A DNA stretch of 10,549 nucleotides, taken from positions 1 through 10,549 of the forward strand of contig JAUYDL010000036.1 in assembly GCA_030691865.1 (NCBI GenBank), read 5' to 3'. The notes beneath the pieces were generated by a model. That model was not told the origin of the DNA, did no database searches, and saw only the letters and a list, made by a program, of their open reading frames with translations. The DNA comes from Candidatus Omnitrophota bacterium (GTDB taxonomy: Bacteria; Omnitrophota; Gorgyraeia; Gygaellales; Profunditerraquicolaceae). This document shows positions 1 to 6,839 of the stretch, piece after piece. Numbering within the stretch: the first letter of the stretch is position 1; each line of letters opens with the position of its first letter. The position numbers and the translations under genes are program-made.

Positions 1-9
1 TAATTTTGG

Positions 10-16
10 CTCCCTT
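10..16 (-). promoter_or_regulatory. Putative ribosome-binding site of the next gene beyond the left edge
   Basis: Read on the minus strand, just after the stop codon of the coiled-coil glycosyltransferase, the sequence is AAGGGAG followed by nine bases before the window ends. A start codon immediately outside the window would be at normal spacing. This suggests that the operon continues leftward with a closely spaced gene. The start codon itself is not visible, so this is an inference. Confidence 0.4.
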
Positions 17-1174
17 TTAACTAAGCTGGACGTGCTTGATAAGCACCTCATATATACGGGACTGTAGTTTAATAGATAGGTTGTTTAGTTTAGTTTTATA
101 AGAGGCGAGTTCTGCCTCTTTTTCAGCAATCTTACGCTCTATTTCTTTGATATGTTTTTTGTAACGGTCCTCTTCGTTTTTGTAATGGTCTCGATTTTTT
201 CTGGTTTCGATTAAATCATTTAAAAGGTTTTTTGCTTCTTCTTCTAATTTTTTATTTTCGTAATTTACAATCTTTTTCAATTCCTCGAACACTTCCTTGA
301 TTATCTCATCGGCTATTGTGCGTCCATGTTCTTTATTTAATTTCAACAATATATCCGGTAATAACACAAAAAAGCGACCGCTTTCTTGCTTTCCCTCTTT
401 TACAGTAAAATAGTCATTGCCGATTAAGGCATTAGGTAATTTATGAGGGTAATGTTTTGCAATCAATAACAACCTATTTCTCTCTGTGGCTTCACGCGCA
501 AAACGTTCATCACAGCTGCCGTGCTTTTTATGATAAGCCATACTTTTCGGAACGTAAACTAACTTCCAACCGCGTTTCTTTAGTCTAAGAGACAGGTCCA
601 CATCCTCGCCAAACATCACAAAATTTTCGTCCAATAAACCCACCTGGTCTAAGGCGGATCGTCTATATAAAACGCACGCACCCGAAACAGCATCAACCTC
701 TACTATAGAATTATACTCTCTGCCTTTTTTGCCAGCCCCTCTTTCATCCCAATAAAAATTTGGCAGTGTTAAAAGTCCTGCGCTCTGGACGGTATCATCA
801 TCATTCAAGAGCTTGCTGGTTACAGCTCCTATAGAATTGTCGCTTTTTATTACTTTAATTAGTTCTATTAGCCATCTTTTCTTCACTACAACATCGTTGT
901 TTAACAAAACAACATATTCTCCTTTGGCTTTTACAATACCAAGATTACACGCCTGGCAATAATTATTTACTTTATTTACTATGACTGTGGTTTTCTTATA
1001 TTTGTTTTTAATAAATCTGACTGAGCCATCCGTAGAGCCGTTGTCTAAAACAATTACCTCGAATTTATTTTTGGGATAATTTATCCCATACAATGCATCC
1101 AAACAATTTCTTATAATTTTTTTTCCATTAAAGTGCGCTATAGTTATACTTACGAAAGGCTGTTTGCTTATCAT
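17..1174 (-). CDS. Family 2 glycosyltransferase with C-terminal coiled coil
   Basis: A 385-residue cytoplasmic or membrane-associated glycosyltransferase of the GT-A, rhamnosyltransferase/WcaA-like type, probably adding sugars to the exported glycan. Visible motifs are LDNGSTDGS (residues 43-51, nucleotide binding), LLNND (90-94, the metal-binding position) and GEDVDLSLRL (189-198, the catalytic ED region). The catalytic part ends near residue 260. Residues about 285-372 are rich in E, K, L and I in heptad-like spacing and look like a long coiled coil, which is extra to the usual length of about 300. The segment NNYCQACNLG (70-79) departs from the usual N-x-G-F-x-x-x-x-N-x-G pattern. The start at 1174 is preferred to an upstream in-frame codon at 1210 because a strong ribosome-binding site lies 6 bases before it and its A is the last base of the preceding Wzt stop (TGATG), which implies translational coupling. 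The sugar and acceptor cannot be told. Confidence 0.9.
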   Translation of the reverse strand: MISKQPFVSITIAHFNGKKIIRNCLDALYGINYPKNKFEVIVLDNGSTDGSVRFIKNKYKKTTVIVNKVNNYCQACNLGIVKAKGEYVVLLNNDVVVKKRWLIELIKVIKSDNSIGAVTSKLLNDDDTVQSAGLLTLPNFYWDERGAGKKGREYNSIVEVDAVSGACVLYRRSALDQVGLLDENFVMFGEDVDLSLRLKKRGWKLVYVPKSMAYHKKHGSCDERFAREATERNRLLLIAKHYPHKLPNALIGNDYFTVKEGKQESGRFFVLLPDILLKLNKEHGRTIADEIIKEVFEELKKIVNYENKKLEEEAKNLLNDLIETRKNRDHYKNEEDRYKKHIKEIERKIAEKEAELASYKTKLNNLSIKLQSRIYEVLIKHVQLS

Positions 1175-2916
1175 CAGACTACCTCCCCTTTTGGAATATA
1201 CCAGTTCCAATGGTGATCCAAATAAACCGTTCCGTGATCTTTTTTATCAGAAATCATATTGAATGAATGTACCCCATGGGAATACGCCAAAAATCTATTG
1301 GCATTTGGATCCCAAATACCCACGGAAACCCTGTATCCTCCTGGCAATAACCTTAGTTTCGGATAAACTAAAATCTCTGAGTTTAAGCCGCAAGAGACAA
1401 TCTTTCTCATACAACCATGACAATAGATACCATCCGAACGGTATATGCCTATCCATAAAAAAAGATGCTTAAGGGATCCCCCTAATGATTTATCTACCTT
1501 AAAATCTGTTTTTATCTTAAACTCCTTTCCTGTTACAAAAACTGTGTCTCTACAACCGTAGTTATTCAAAAATGTTAAAGATTCAAAACATGTTGAGTCT
1601 GTATTTACATGGCTCTCCCATTTGTCTATGAGATAGTCTACATTGGGCAAATACTTTTTGTTCGAAAACATCTCAAATCGAAGATTGCTCCAGTTGTATG
1701 GCAAGCTCAATAATTGCCCAAAAACAGGATCGCCCATAACCTCTATCCTGCAATTGCATTTATGGTAATCGTAAGCAAACGTTTCATTTTTATCCCAAAT
1801 CGCCGCGGAGAAATAATACACACCTGGCATAAGCAATAACTCATTGTACTCCAACTCAAAATATCCATTTCTCTTACCCATACGCGCTGTTGCCAAGCCA
1901 TCAAATTGAGTATTTGGACCATAACAATACACACCGTCTTCTCTGAAAATCGCTATTCCAAAATGAAAAACATCTATTTCTTCGTGAGCCGTAAAATTAG
2001 CCCTGATCTTTATTTTCTCTCCACACTTTACTCTGTTTGTTTTCTTGCCCCATTTATTAAATATAACAGTTTCCTTAATGGTAGCCTCTTTCGTCCCTTC
2101 GCGCCTACCCCACTCATGCATATCCGTAGCCCAGCGCTTAGTTTCGGTTACCATGTATGAACGGGAACCCTCTGATAATATTTTCTTTTTATTTAATAAC
2201 ATCTCGTATTGTTCAACAGCTTCGGCAGGAACTCCGCTTGAGATTATGCGCCCATCCTCCAGTAAGAACGCTCGGTCGCAAAACCTCTGTATCAGGCCCA
2301 TCTCTTGGGCAGCAATGACCATGGATTTACCCTGTCTCTTAAACTCGGCCATCTTTTCAAAGCATTTCTTCTGAAAGGATATGTCGCCCACTGTAATAAT
2401 CTCATCGGTTACGAGCACGTCGAATTCTTTATAAATAGCCACACTGAATCCTAAGCGCATTTTCATGCCAGCAGAATAACTGCCTAAGGGCGCATTTATG
2501 AAATCTCCTAATTCGGAAAATTCCACAATATCAGAAAAAACCTTATCTATTTCATGCCTCTTCATCCCCAATAAACTGGCGTTAAGATAAATATTTTCTC
2601 TACCGGTAAATTCATCCTGGAATCCCGCTCCCAATCCAAGTAAGGCTGAAACTTTGCCCTTTACAATGATTTCTCCTTCGCTTACAGGCAAACCTCCGGC
2701 GATGATGTTTAAAAGCGTAGATTTGCCTGAACCATTCCTGCCGATAATTCCTATAATTTCTCCCTCCTCTATACTAATATAGATATTTCTCAGAGCCCAG
2801 AAGGCGCCATCCTCAGCAGCTTGGCTCTTAAAACCAATGTCGCTATCCGATAATTCATCAATATTGATGAATTTTTGAAACTTTCTCCCAACATTATTTA
2901 ATCTAACTATTTGCAT
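1174..2916 (-). CDS. wzt: Wzt-type polysaccharide ABC transporter ATPase with tandem C-terminal domains
   Basis: A 580-residue ATPase that would power export of lipid-linked O-antigen-like glycan through the adjacent Wzm-type permease, at the cytoplasmic face of the inner membrane. The nucleotide-binding domain (about 1-240) has Walker A GRNGSGKST (59-67), Q100 in the Q-loop, signature YSAGM (147-151), Walker B DVLVTDE (166-172) and the family's VGDISFQKKC segment. The H-loop histidine appears to be replaced by Q204 (AAQEMG in place of the usual SHDxG). The C-terminal part is about twice the usual length. Two beta-rich Wzt_C-like units, about 270-408 and 436-572, share FREDGVYCYG / YRSDGIYCHG and LMPGVYYFSAAIWDKN / LLPGGYRVSVGIWDPN, and each ends in an aromatic N-W pair. 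In known systems this domain binds the finished glycan. The gene starts 8 bases after the permease stop and overlaps the next gene by one base. Confidence 0.93.
   Translation of the reverse strand: MQIVRLNNVGRKFQKFINIDELSDSDIGFKSQAAEDGAFWALRNIYISIEEGEIIGIIGRNGSGKSTLLNIIAGGLPVSEGEIIVKGKVSALLGLGAGFQDEFTGRENIYLNASLLGMKRHEIDKVFSDIVEFSELGDFINAPLGSYSAGMKMRLGFSVAIYKEFDVLVTDEIITVGDISFQKKCFEKMAEFKRQGKSMVIAAQEMGLIQRFCDRAFLLEDGRIISSGVPAEAVEQYEMLLNKKKILSEGSRSYMVTETKRWATDMHEWGRREGTKEATIKETVIFNKWGKKTNRVKCGEKIKIRANFTAHEEIDVFHFGIAIFREDGVYCYGPNTQFDGLATARMGKRNGYFELEYNELLLMPGVYYFSAAIWDKNETFAYDYHKCNCRIEVMGDPVFGQLLSLPYNWSNLRFEMFSNKKYLPNVDYLIDKWESHVNTDSTCFESLTFLNNYGCRDTVFVTGKEFKIKTDFKVDKSLGGSLKHLFLWIGIYRSDGIYCHGCMRKIVSCGLNSEILVYPKLRLLPGGYRVSVGIWDPNANRFLAYSHGVHSFNMISDKKDHGTVYLDHHWNWYIPKGEVV
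1181..1190 (-). promoter_or_regulatory. Strong ribosome-binding site that fixes the glycosyltransferase start
   Basis: The minus strand reads AAGGGGAGGT, six bases before the ATG at 1174. It lies inside the last codons of the upstream ATPase gene. It is one of the few clear Shine-Dalgarno sequences in this window, since most of the other genes lack one. It supports ATG 1174 over the ATG at 1210, which would lie within the Wzt gene with no such site. Confidence 0.75.
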
Positions 2917-2924
2917 GGCGTTAT

Positions 2925-3737
2925 CTATATGTTAAGATAATCAGAGAATCTGCTTTTGTATTTATGAAATACGGAATAACCAACAAACAACGCGACTAAC
3001 GAACATAAAACAGGTATGATGATTGTATTTAAAAAATTGATTTCTTTGGGCATATTGTTTACATAACTGCCGATAAAAACAATCCTGTACAAATTGAGTA
3101 TCCCCACCAGAGGGTTAAGCATGTAAATTTTTACGAAAAGGGGATTTGTTTTATTTATTAATTCTTCTAAGGTATAAACGCCTGGCGTTAAAAAAAATAA
3201 CGCCATCAGTAAAACTTGAATAATATACTCTACGTCTCTATAAATAACCTGTAAAGATGAAACTGCAAGCGCAAATCCCACGCTTAAGCCGGTTTGGATT
3301 AAGATAACAACGGGGAGAAAAACTATCAGGCCGCTGACTCTAATATGAAAAACAACAAGAAATCCTATTAAAACTAGTATGCCAGGAAGAAAATTTATAA
3401 GGTTAGCTAATACTGTTGAAATAGGTAAGAGATATCTTGGAAAAGATATTTGGTTGATTATATTTTTACTGCCCAATATGCTTGTAGTGGCTCCTTGAAC
3501 TGAACTGGCAAAATATGCCCAAGGCAATAAAGCAGTCATCAAGTGTATAAAAAATGGATATCTGCCACTTGAAGCATGCATAAAATCTGAAAATAATATT
3601 TTATAAATAATGGCTGTGCAAAGAGGTATAATCAGCATCCAGAAAAATCCTAAAAATGGCTTTCGATATCGAAGTTTGATATCCCTTATTGCCAATTCAT
3701 AAATTAACCTTTTATGCTCAAACAATTCCTTTATCAT
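2925..3737 (-). CDS. wzm: Wzm-type polysaccharide ABC transporter permease
   Basis: A 270-residue ABC-2 family inner-membrane permease of the TagG/Wzm/KpsM type, which forms the export channel with the adjacent Wzt-like ATPase. The N-terminus carries the family's amphipathic start and coupling segment, RDIKLRYRKPFLGFFWMLI (18-36). About six hydrophobic segments follow (roughly 32-50, 64-85, 105-130, 137-160, 172-190 and 236-256). Later landmarks are YRDVEY (166-171), LNPLVGILNLYR (207-218) and a C-terminal FHKYKSRFSDYL, all usual for this family. The length is normal and the gene looks intact. It lies 37 bases after the FAD-protein gene and 8 bases before wzt. No clear Shine-Dalgarno sequence precedes the ATG, so expression may rely on coupling within the operon. 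Confidence 0.93.
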   Translation of the reverse strand: MIKELFEHKRLIYELAIRDIKLRYRKPFLGFFWMLIIPLCTAIIYKILFSDFMHASSGRYPFFIHLMTALLPWAYFASSVQGATTSILGSKNIINQISFPRYLLPISTVLANLINFLPGILVLIGFLVVFHIRVSGLIVFLPVVILIQTGLSVGFALAVSSLQVIYRDVEYIIQVLLMALFFLTPGVYTLEELINKTNPLFVKIYMLNPLVGILNLYRIVFIGSYVNNMPKEINFLNTIIIPVLCSLVALFVGYSVFHKYKSRFSDYLNI

Positions 3738-3774
3738 ATTTAAGATTTTAACACTACTTTGTTAATCTTTAGGG

Positions 3775-5091
3775 CTATGCGCATTTTATCTCCGCAATCC
3801 TCTGTGCCGCTGACTTGCCGTCTAAGATCGCCTCTTCCATGGACAGATAACGCCAAGAACCGTAGCGGCCACAGGGGATAATATCGTTCATTAAAAGATA
3901 CTCTGTAATTTTGGCTCTGCTTTCGCGGTAGTTCTTATCGTAAATGGGGTAGCCGTATTTAATATCATTAACATCTTGGCAACATATATGTTCTTCGCGA
4001 TCAATTATGCCGATTTCCTTTAAATCTTCTTTAATGCGGCGGATGAGTTTATTTTTATCGATTGACCCTCCAAAAGGATAGGATACCTCTACATATAATG
4101 ACCCCTGCCCCCTGGGCACATTATTAGAAGAAAAGTTGTGCGCGAAACCAACCCTGAAGAAACTCAATTCTTTCTCAGGAAAATAAACCCAGTGTCTTGC
4201 AGGATTGATTTTATTTTTAACCCCCAGGTTGAGATTAAAAATGGAGTTCCATCTTAAGAACCCGAAGAGATGTTTGATATCTTGCGGCAGGTCCCCGATA
4301 ATCCCAGACATCCTAGGCAAGGGTATGGTAGAAACCAGGTAGTCAAATCTTTCCTTTTCCCCTGAAGCTAATCTCATTTCTTTCTTCTTTAAATTTATCT
4401 CAGCGATGTTGCAATTAGTGCGTATATTATCTAAAGGTTCTGCTAGGGCCCTAGCAAGAGAAGATATACCTCCTCTTTTAGGATACCAGAAGTGCGCATT
4501 ATATCCGAACTGCTTTTTACTCTCCTGTATTGTACCATCGACCAAATCGTTTAATGACGGAACCGGAATAAAGCCATCTAACCATTCACAAGTTAACTCT
4601 TCTGGCGGGATAGTCCAGAATTTACGGTTATAGGGAACCATAAAGTGCCTGGATATCCCTTCTCCGAAGGTATGATTTATCCAGGCCAGGAAACTCTCTC
4701 TTTTCTTAATCTCAGGCGCCTGCTTCTGGGAGGCCTTAAGAAAGCTTAAGAGACACTCTTTTACTATTTGCGATGGCAGGCCGTAAAGGTTGGCTTGGAA
4801 AGGATAGCGGGTATATCGACGATGGGAATAGATCCAGGATTTTCTCTGATGGGATGCTAAATTATCTTTGAGGAGGCTCCTAATGAGATTGAGTGTATAG
4901 CGATGCTTAAAGTGTAATACATGCCCATCATAATCAAAGGTAAAACCATTGATATTTTTGGAACGGCATAAGCCTCCCACATCGGATTCCTTTTCAAAAA
5001 TCTGGCAGTCTATACCTTGGCTCTGAAGATGCCAAGCCGCACTTAATCCGGCTAGACCTGCGCCTAAGATAAGTATTCTTTTTTTAGCCAT
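3775..5091 (-). CDS. FAD-dependent amine-oxidase-like protein (protoporphyrinogen oxidase / UDP-galactopyranose mutase-like)
   Basis: A 438-residue flavoprotein of the NAD(P)-binding Rossmann/amine oxidase group. The N-terminus has the dinucleotide-binding fingerprint GAGLAG (10-15), an acidic residue closing the second strand (E33) and GGLCRS (39-44). The C-terminus has GRYGSWRYLSMEEAILDG (408-425), the second FAD-contacting segment of the family. Members are often labelled protoporphyrinogen oxidase, but in polysaccharide clusters a sugar-nucleotide or lipid-linked-sugar oxidoreductase or mutase role is more likely. The substrate cannot be read from the sequence. The ATG at 5091 is chosen because GxGxxG then falls at the usual distance from the N-terminus. 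A TTG at 5139 would add 16 unrelated residues, and neither start has a good ribosome-binding site. It is the first gene after the promoter near 5290 and is followed by wzm and wzt. Confidence 0.88.
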   Translation of the reverse strand: MAKKRILILGAGLAGLSAAWHLQSQGIDCQIFEKESDVGGLCRSKNINGFTFDYDGHVLHFKHRYTLNLIRSLLKDNLASHQRKSWIYSHRRYTRYPFQANLYGLPSQIVKECLLSFLKASQKQAPEIKKRESFLAWINHTFGEGISRHFMVPYNRKFWTIPPEELTCEWLDGFIPVPSLNDLVDGTIQESKKQFGYNAHFWYPKRGGISSLARALAEPLDNIRTNCNIAEINLKKKEMRLASGEKERFDYLVSTIPLPRMSGIIGDLPQDIKHLFGFLRWNSIFNLNLGVKNKINPARHWVYFPEKELSFFRVGFAHNFSSNNVPRGQGSLYVEVSYPFGGSIDKNKLIRRIKEDLKEIGIIDREEHICCQDVNDIKYGYPIYDKNYRESRAKITEYLLMNDIIPCGRYGSWRYLSMEEAILDGKSAAQRIAEIKCA

Positions 5092-5279
5092 CAGATGTAA
5101 GTTTTGTTCAGCCAACAAGAGATTATGAACAAAAGGCAATAATTACCATACCTAAAAATCTATTTTACCCGGCAATTAACTAACAAAAAATATCTATCTC
5201 TATTTTTACAACTATAAAGAGATCAGTGATTATACGTATTAGCACAGATGATAACTAGCCCCTTGATACACTGGTAATT

Positions 5280-5308
5280 ATTATACAGGTTAGGCCTAAA
5301 AATATCAA
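5280..5308 (-). promoter_or_regulatory. Sigma-70-type promoter for the FAD protein-wzm-wzt-glycosyltransferase operon
   Basis: On the minus strand the sequence is TTGATA (5308-5303), a 17-base spacer, then TATAAT (5285-5280). This is 5/6 and 6/6 to the sigma-70 consensus at ideal spacing. It sits just downstream of a terminator-like hairpin and upstream of the FAD-protein gene, as expected for a new transcription unit. Initiation would be near 5273, giving a leader of about 180 bases. A second TATAAT (5234-5229) has no good -35 element. Confidence 0.7.
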
Positions 5309-5317
5309 GATTTATAA

Positions 5318-5339
5318 GTACCAGGTACCAGGTGGCAGT
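5318..5339. repeat. Short tandem repeat (TACCAGG twice plus a TGGCAG tail)
   Basis: Two perfect copies of TACCAGG stand in tandem, followed by TGGCAGT, and CCAGGTACCAGG contains the palindrome GGTACC. The block abuts the A-run of the terminator hairpin. Its balanced base composition stands out from the AT-rich surroundings. It resembles the short dispersed intergenic repeats found in many environmental bacterial genomes, but dispersal cannot be shown from one copy. Confidence 0.5.
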
Positions 5340-5364
5340 AAAAAAAGAGTTATAATAAACTCTT
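5340..5364 (-). terminator. Rho-independent-like terminator after the O-antigen ligase gene
   Basis: The minus strand reads AAGAGTT, loop TATTAT, AACTCTT, then five more T residues. The 7-bp stem is AT-rich and thus weak, but the T-run is in the right place. It lies about 90 bases after the stop of the ligase-like gene and just before the promoter of the next unit. A second small inverted repeat (CTTAG/CTAAG, 5362-5378) overlaps it. Confidence 0.55.
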
Positions 5365-5455
5365 AGCGAGAGACTAAGGATATTTTTCTGTAATTATGCT
5401 TTGATTAAAATAATCAGAATTTATTTGTTTTTTAAAGACCAATAATTGTTTGCTT

Positions 5456-6562
5456 TTAAACTATAATTAATCCTAAAATTAACCACCAGATAAGAGAGAC
5501 TTCTGGCAAAAAAAACGTAAAATCCAAAATATTATGTACTAAAAATACCACGCTGGCTGCGATCAATCCAGAGATTTGATCCCTATAAATTGACTGTTTT
5601 AAGTTGTTAAAACCGGAACTGAGCGCGGCAAATACCAACCAGATAAAAGAAAATAAGCCTAAAATTCCCATTTCCGCTAAAATTTGCAGATAAGAATTAT
5701 GGGCATAGCGGCTCATTTGCAGGTTAAGGTTCCCTAACCCTACGCCTACAAAAGGATGAGCTTTAACAACCATTAAATTTTCCTGCCAATAATTTAACCT
5801 CATGGCCATAGAAAATATGGGCCGGATATGTTCTTTTTGCGAGGCTGAGCGCCAAATAACCATAATCACTATTAATAAAAACAAACCCGCCAACACCAAA
5901 ATACTGCTCTTTTTTAATTTACCCTGCAGACAAAAATAAACAACCAATGCACAAAACAGGCTTAAAAAAGCAACCGGAGATCTTGTGAGTAACAGAGCAA
6001 AAAATATCAGAGGAGTAAACCAAATCCGGTTTTTGTTAACTAGAGACAGTGGAATAATCATTGCTAAATACCCGCCTAAAACACCCGGGGTCACAAACGG
6101 CAGAAAAACTCTCCTGCGGCCAAGATAATCTAAAGCAAAAGGAAACGAAAGTTTGTTATTTGACAGATAATCTGATACGTGACTAAAACTAAAAAAATAT
6201 TGATAGATTGCCAGAAAACTGATTACAGCGCCTGTCAGAATAATCGTCCGGATAGCTGATAATTTATCTTTTTCGGATAAAGAAACACCGACTAGGAATA
6301 AGCCCATTCCACTGATATATTTATAAAGCTCCGCTAAGCTAATAAATTGATTCCGGGAAAAAATTACGCAAATAAGTAATGCTAAACAAAATAAAATGAG
6401 CGGATACTTTAAGGCAGGAACCCCCAAAGAGAATGGATTTCGATAAATTATATAACCGGCTAAGAAGATAAGTAGTACCACAGAATAAATAAAATTTAGA
6501 TCAGGAAAAGCGAGCGCGCAGATAAAAGGACGAAAGAAAATTAAGACTAAAAAAATTAACAT
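5456..6562 (-). CDS. O-antigen ligase / Wzy-like polymerase family membrane protein
   Basis: A 368-residue polytopic inner-membrane protein with roughly ten hydrophobic segments over its whole length. The family signature is in the large periplasmic region: HPFVGVGLGNLN (269-280) followed by YAHNSYLQILAEMGILGL (286-303), where H288 and the following helix match the WaaL/Wzy_C pattern. A second HN (343-344) in HNILDFTF is also usual. The family transfers undecaprenyl-linked glycan to lipid A-core or to other acceptors, or polymerises repeat units, and sequence alone does not separate ligase from polymerase. With a Wzm/Wzt exporter in the same cluster, a ligase role is more likely than a Wzy role. 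The N-terminus is somewhat short for the family. An in-frame stop lies 12 bases upstream, so the gene cannot start earlier, and no clear ribosome-binding site precedes the ATG. Confidence 0.88.
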   Translation of the reverse strand: MLIFLVLIFFRPFICALAFPDLNFIYSVVLLIFLAGYIIYRNPFSLGVPALKYPLILFCLALLICVIFSRNQFISLAELYKYISGMGLFLVGVSLSEKDKLSAIRTIILTGAVISFLAIYQYFFSFSHVSDYLSNNKLSFPFALDYLGRRRVFLPFVTPGVLGGYLAMIIPLSLVNKNRIWFTPLIFFALLLTRSPVAFLSLFCALVVYFCLQGKLKKSSILVLAGLFLLIVIMVIWRSASQKEHIRPIFSMAMRLNYWQENLMVVKAHPFVGVGLGNLNLQMSRYAHNSYLQILAEMGILGLFSFIWLVFAALSSGFNNLKQSIYRDQISGLIAASVVFLVHNILDFTFFLPEVSLIWWLILGLIIV

Positions 6563-6699
6563 AGTGTTAGTATCTTAACAGATAATCCTGCCCTTAGAAA
6601 CAGTAAATTTAATATACTTTTTTAGCCAATAAAACTAGTTACTTTCTTAAAAATTACACTAAATTTTTCTAACCCTTAGCCAATAATCCGGGGCTTATC

Positions 6700-6727
6700 A
6701 TTATAATTATTCAGATGACCATACCAA
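6700..6727 (-). promoter_or_regulatory. Possible promoter for the O-antigen ligase gene
   Basis: The minus strand has TATAAT (6705-6700) preceded at 16 bases by TTGGTA (6727-6722), a 4/6 match to the -35 consensus. It would give a leader of about 130 bases before the ATG at 6562. AT-rich intergenic DNA yields chance -10 boxes, so this is a modest call. Confidence 0.35.
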
Positions 6728-6760
6728 TCAAAAGTCATAAATACATTGCTGCATACCAAC

Positions 6761-6820
6761 TGCCTGCCCTGACTGCCCACGGCTTCGCCGTGAGGCGAGC
6801 CGTCAGGCAGGCGGCAGGCA
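6761..6820. repeat. GC-rich nested palindromic element (REP-like)
   Basis: The 60-base block is much richer in G and C than its surroundings. Outer arms TGCCTGCC (6761-6768) and GGCAGGCA (6813-6820) pair perfectly. Inside them CCTGAC (6768-6773) can pair with GTCAGG (6802-6807), and the core CACGGC-TTC-GCCGTG (6778-6792) is a perfect 6-bp hairpin. There is no T-run on either side, so it is not a standard terminator. It sits in the gap after the DPM1-like gene. It resembles REP-type extragenic palindromes, but copy number elsewhere is unknown. Confidence 0.65.
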
Positions 6821-6839
6821 AGCTTTTAAAATGGATAAA

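Larger units (their letters stand above)
5092..5455. other. Intergenic region of 364 bases with terminator, repeat, promoter and leader
   Basis: No credible ORF occurs on either strand. In minus-strand order it contains an AT-rich tail after the ligase gene (5365-5455), a hairpin with a T-run (5340-5364), a short tandem repeat (5318-5339), a near-consensus promoter (5280-5308) and a leader of about 180 bases up to the ATG at 5091. I see no recognised riboswitch or strong secondary structure in the leader by eye, but folding was not computed. Confidence 0.6.

Noticed and set aside
1263..2374. Several plus-strand open frames of 60-110 codons opposite the Wzt gene
   Set aside because: They lie antisense to a gene with clear ABC ATPase motifs, have no ribosome-binding sites or recognisable domains, and overlap one another.
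5263..5287. Plus-strand TTGATA followed by TATACA as a divergent promoter
   Set aside because: The spacing is only 13 bases and no plus-strand gene follows. It overlaps the better minus-strand promoter.
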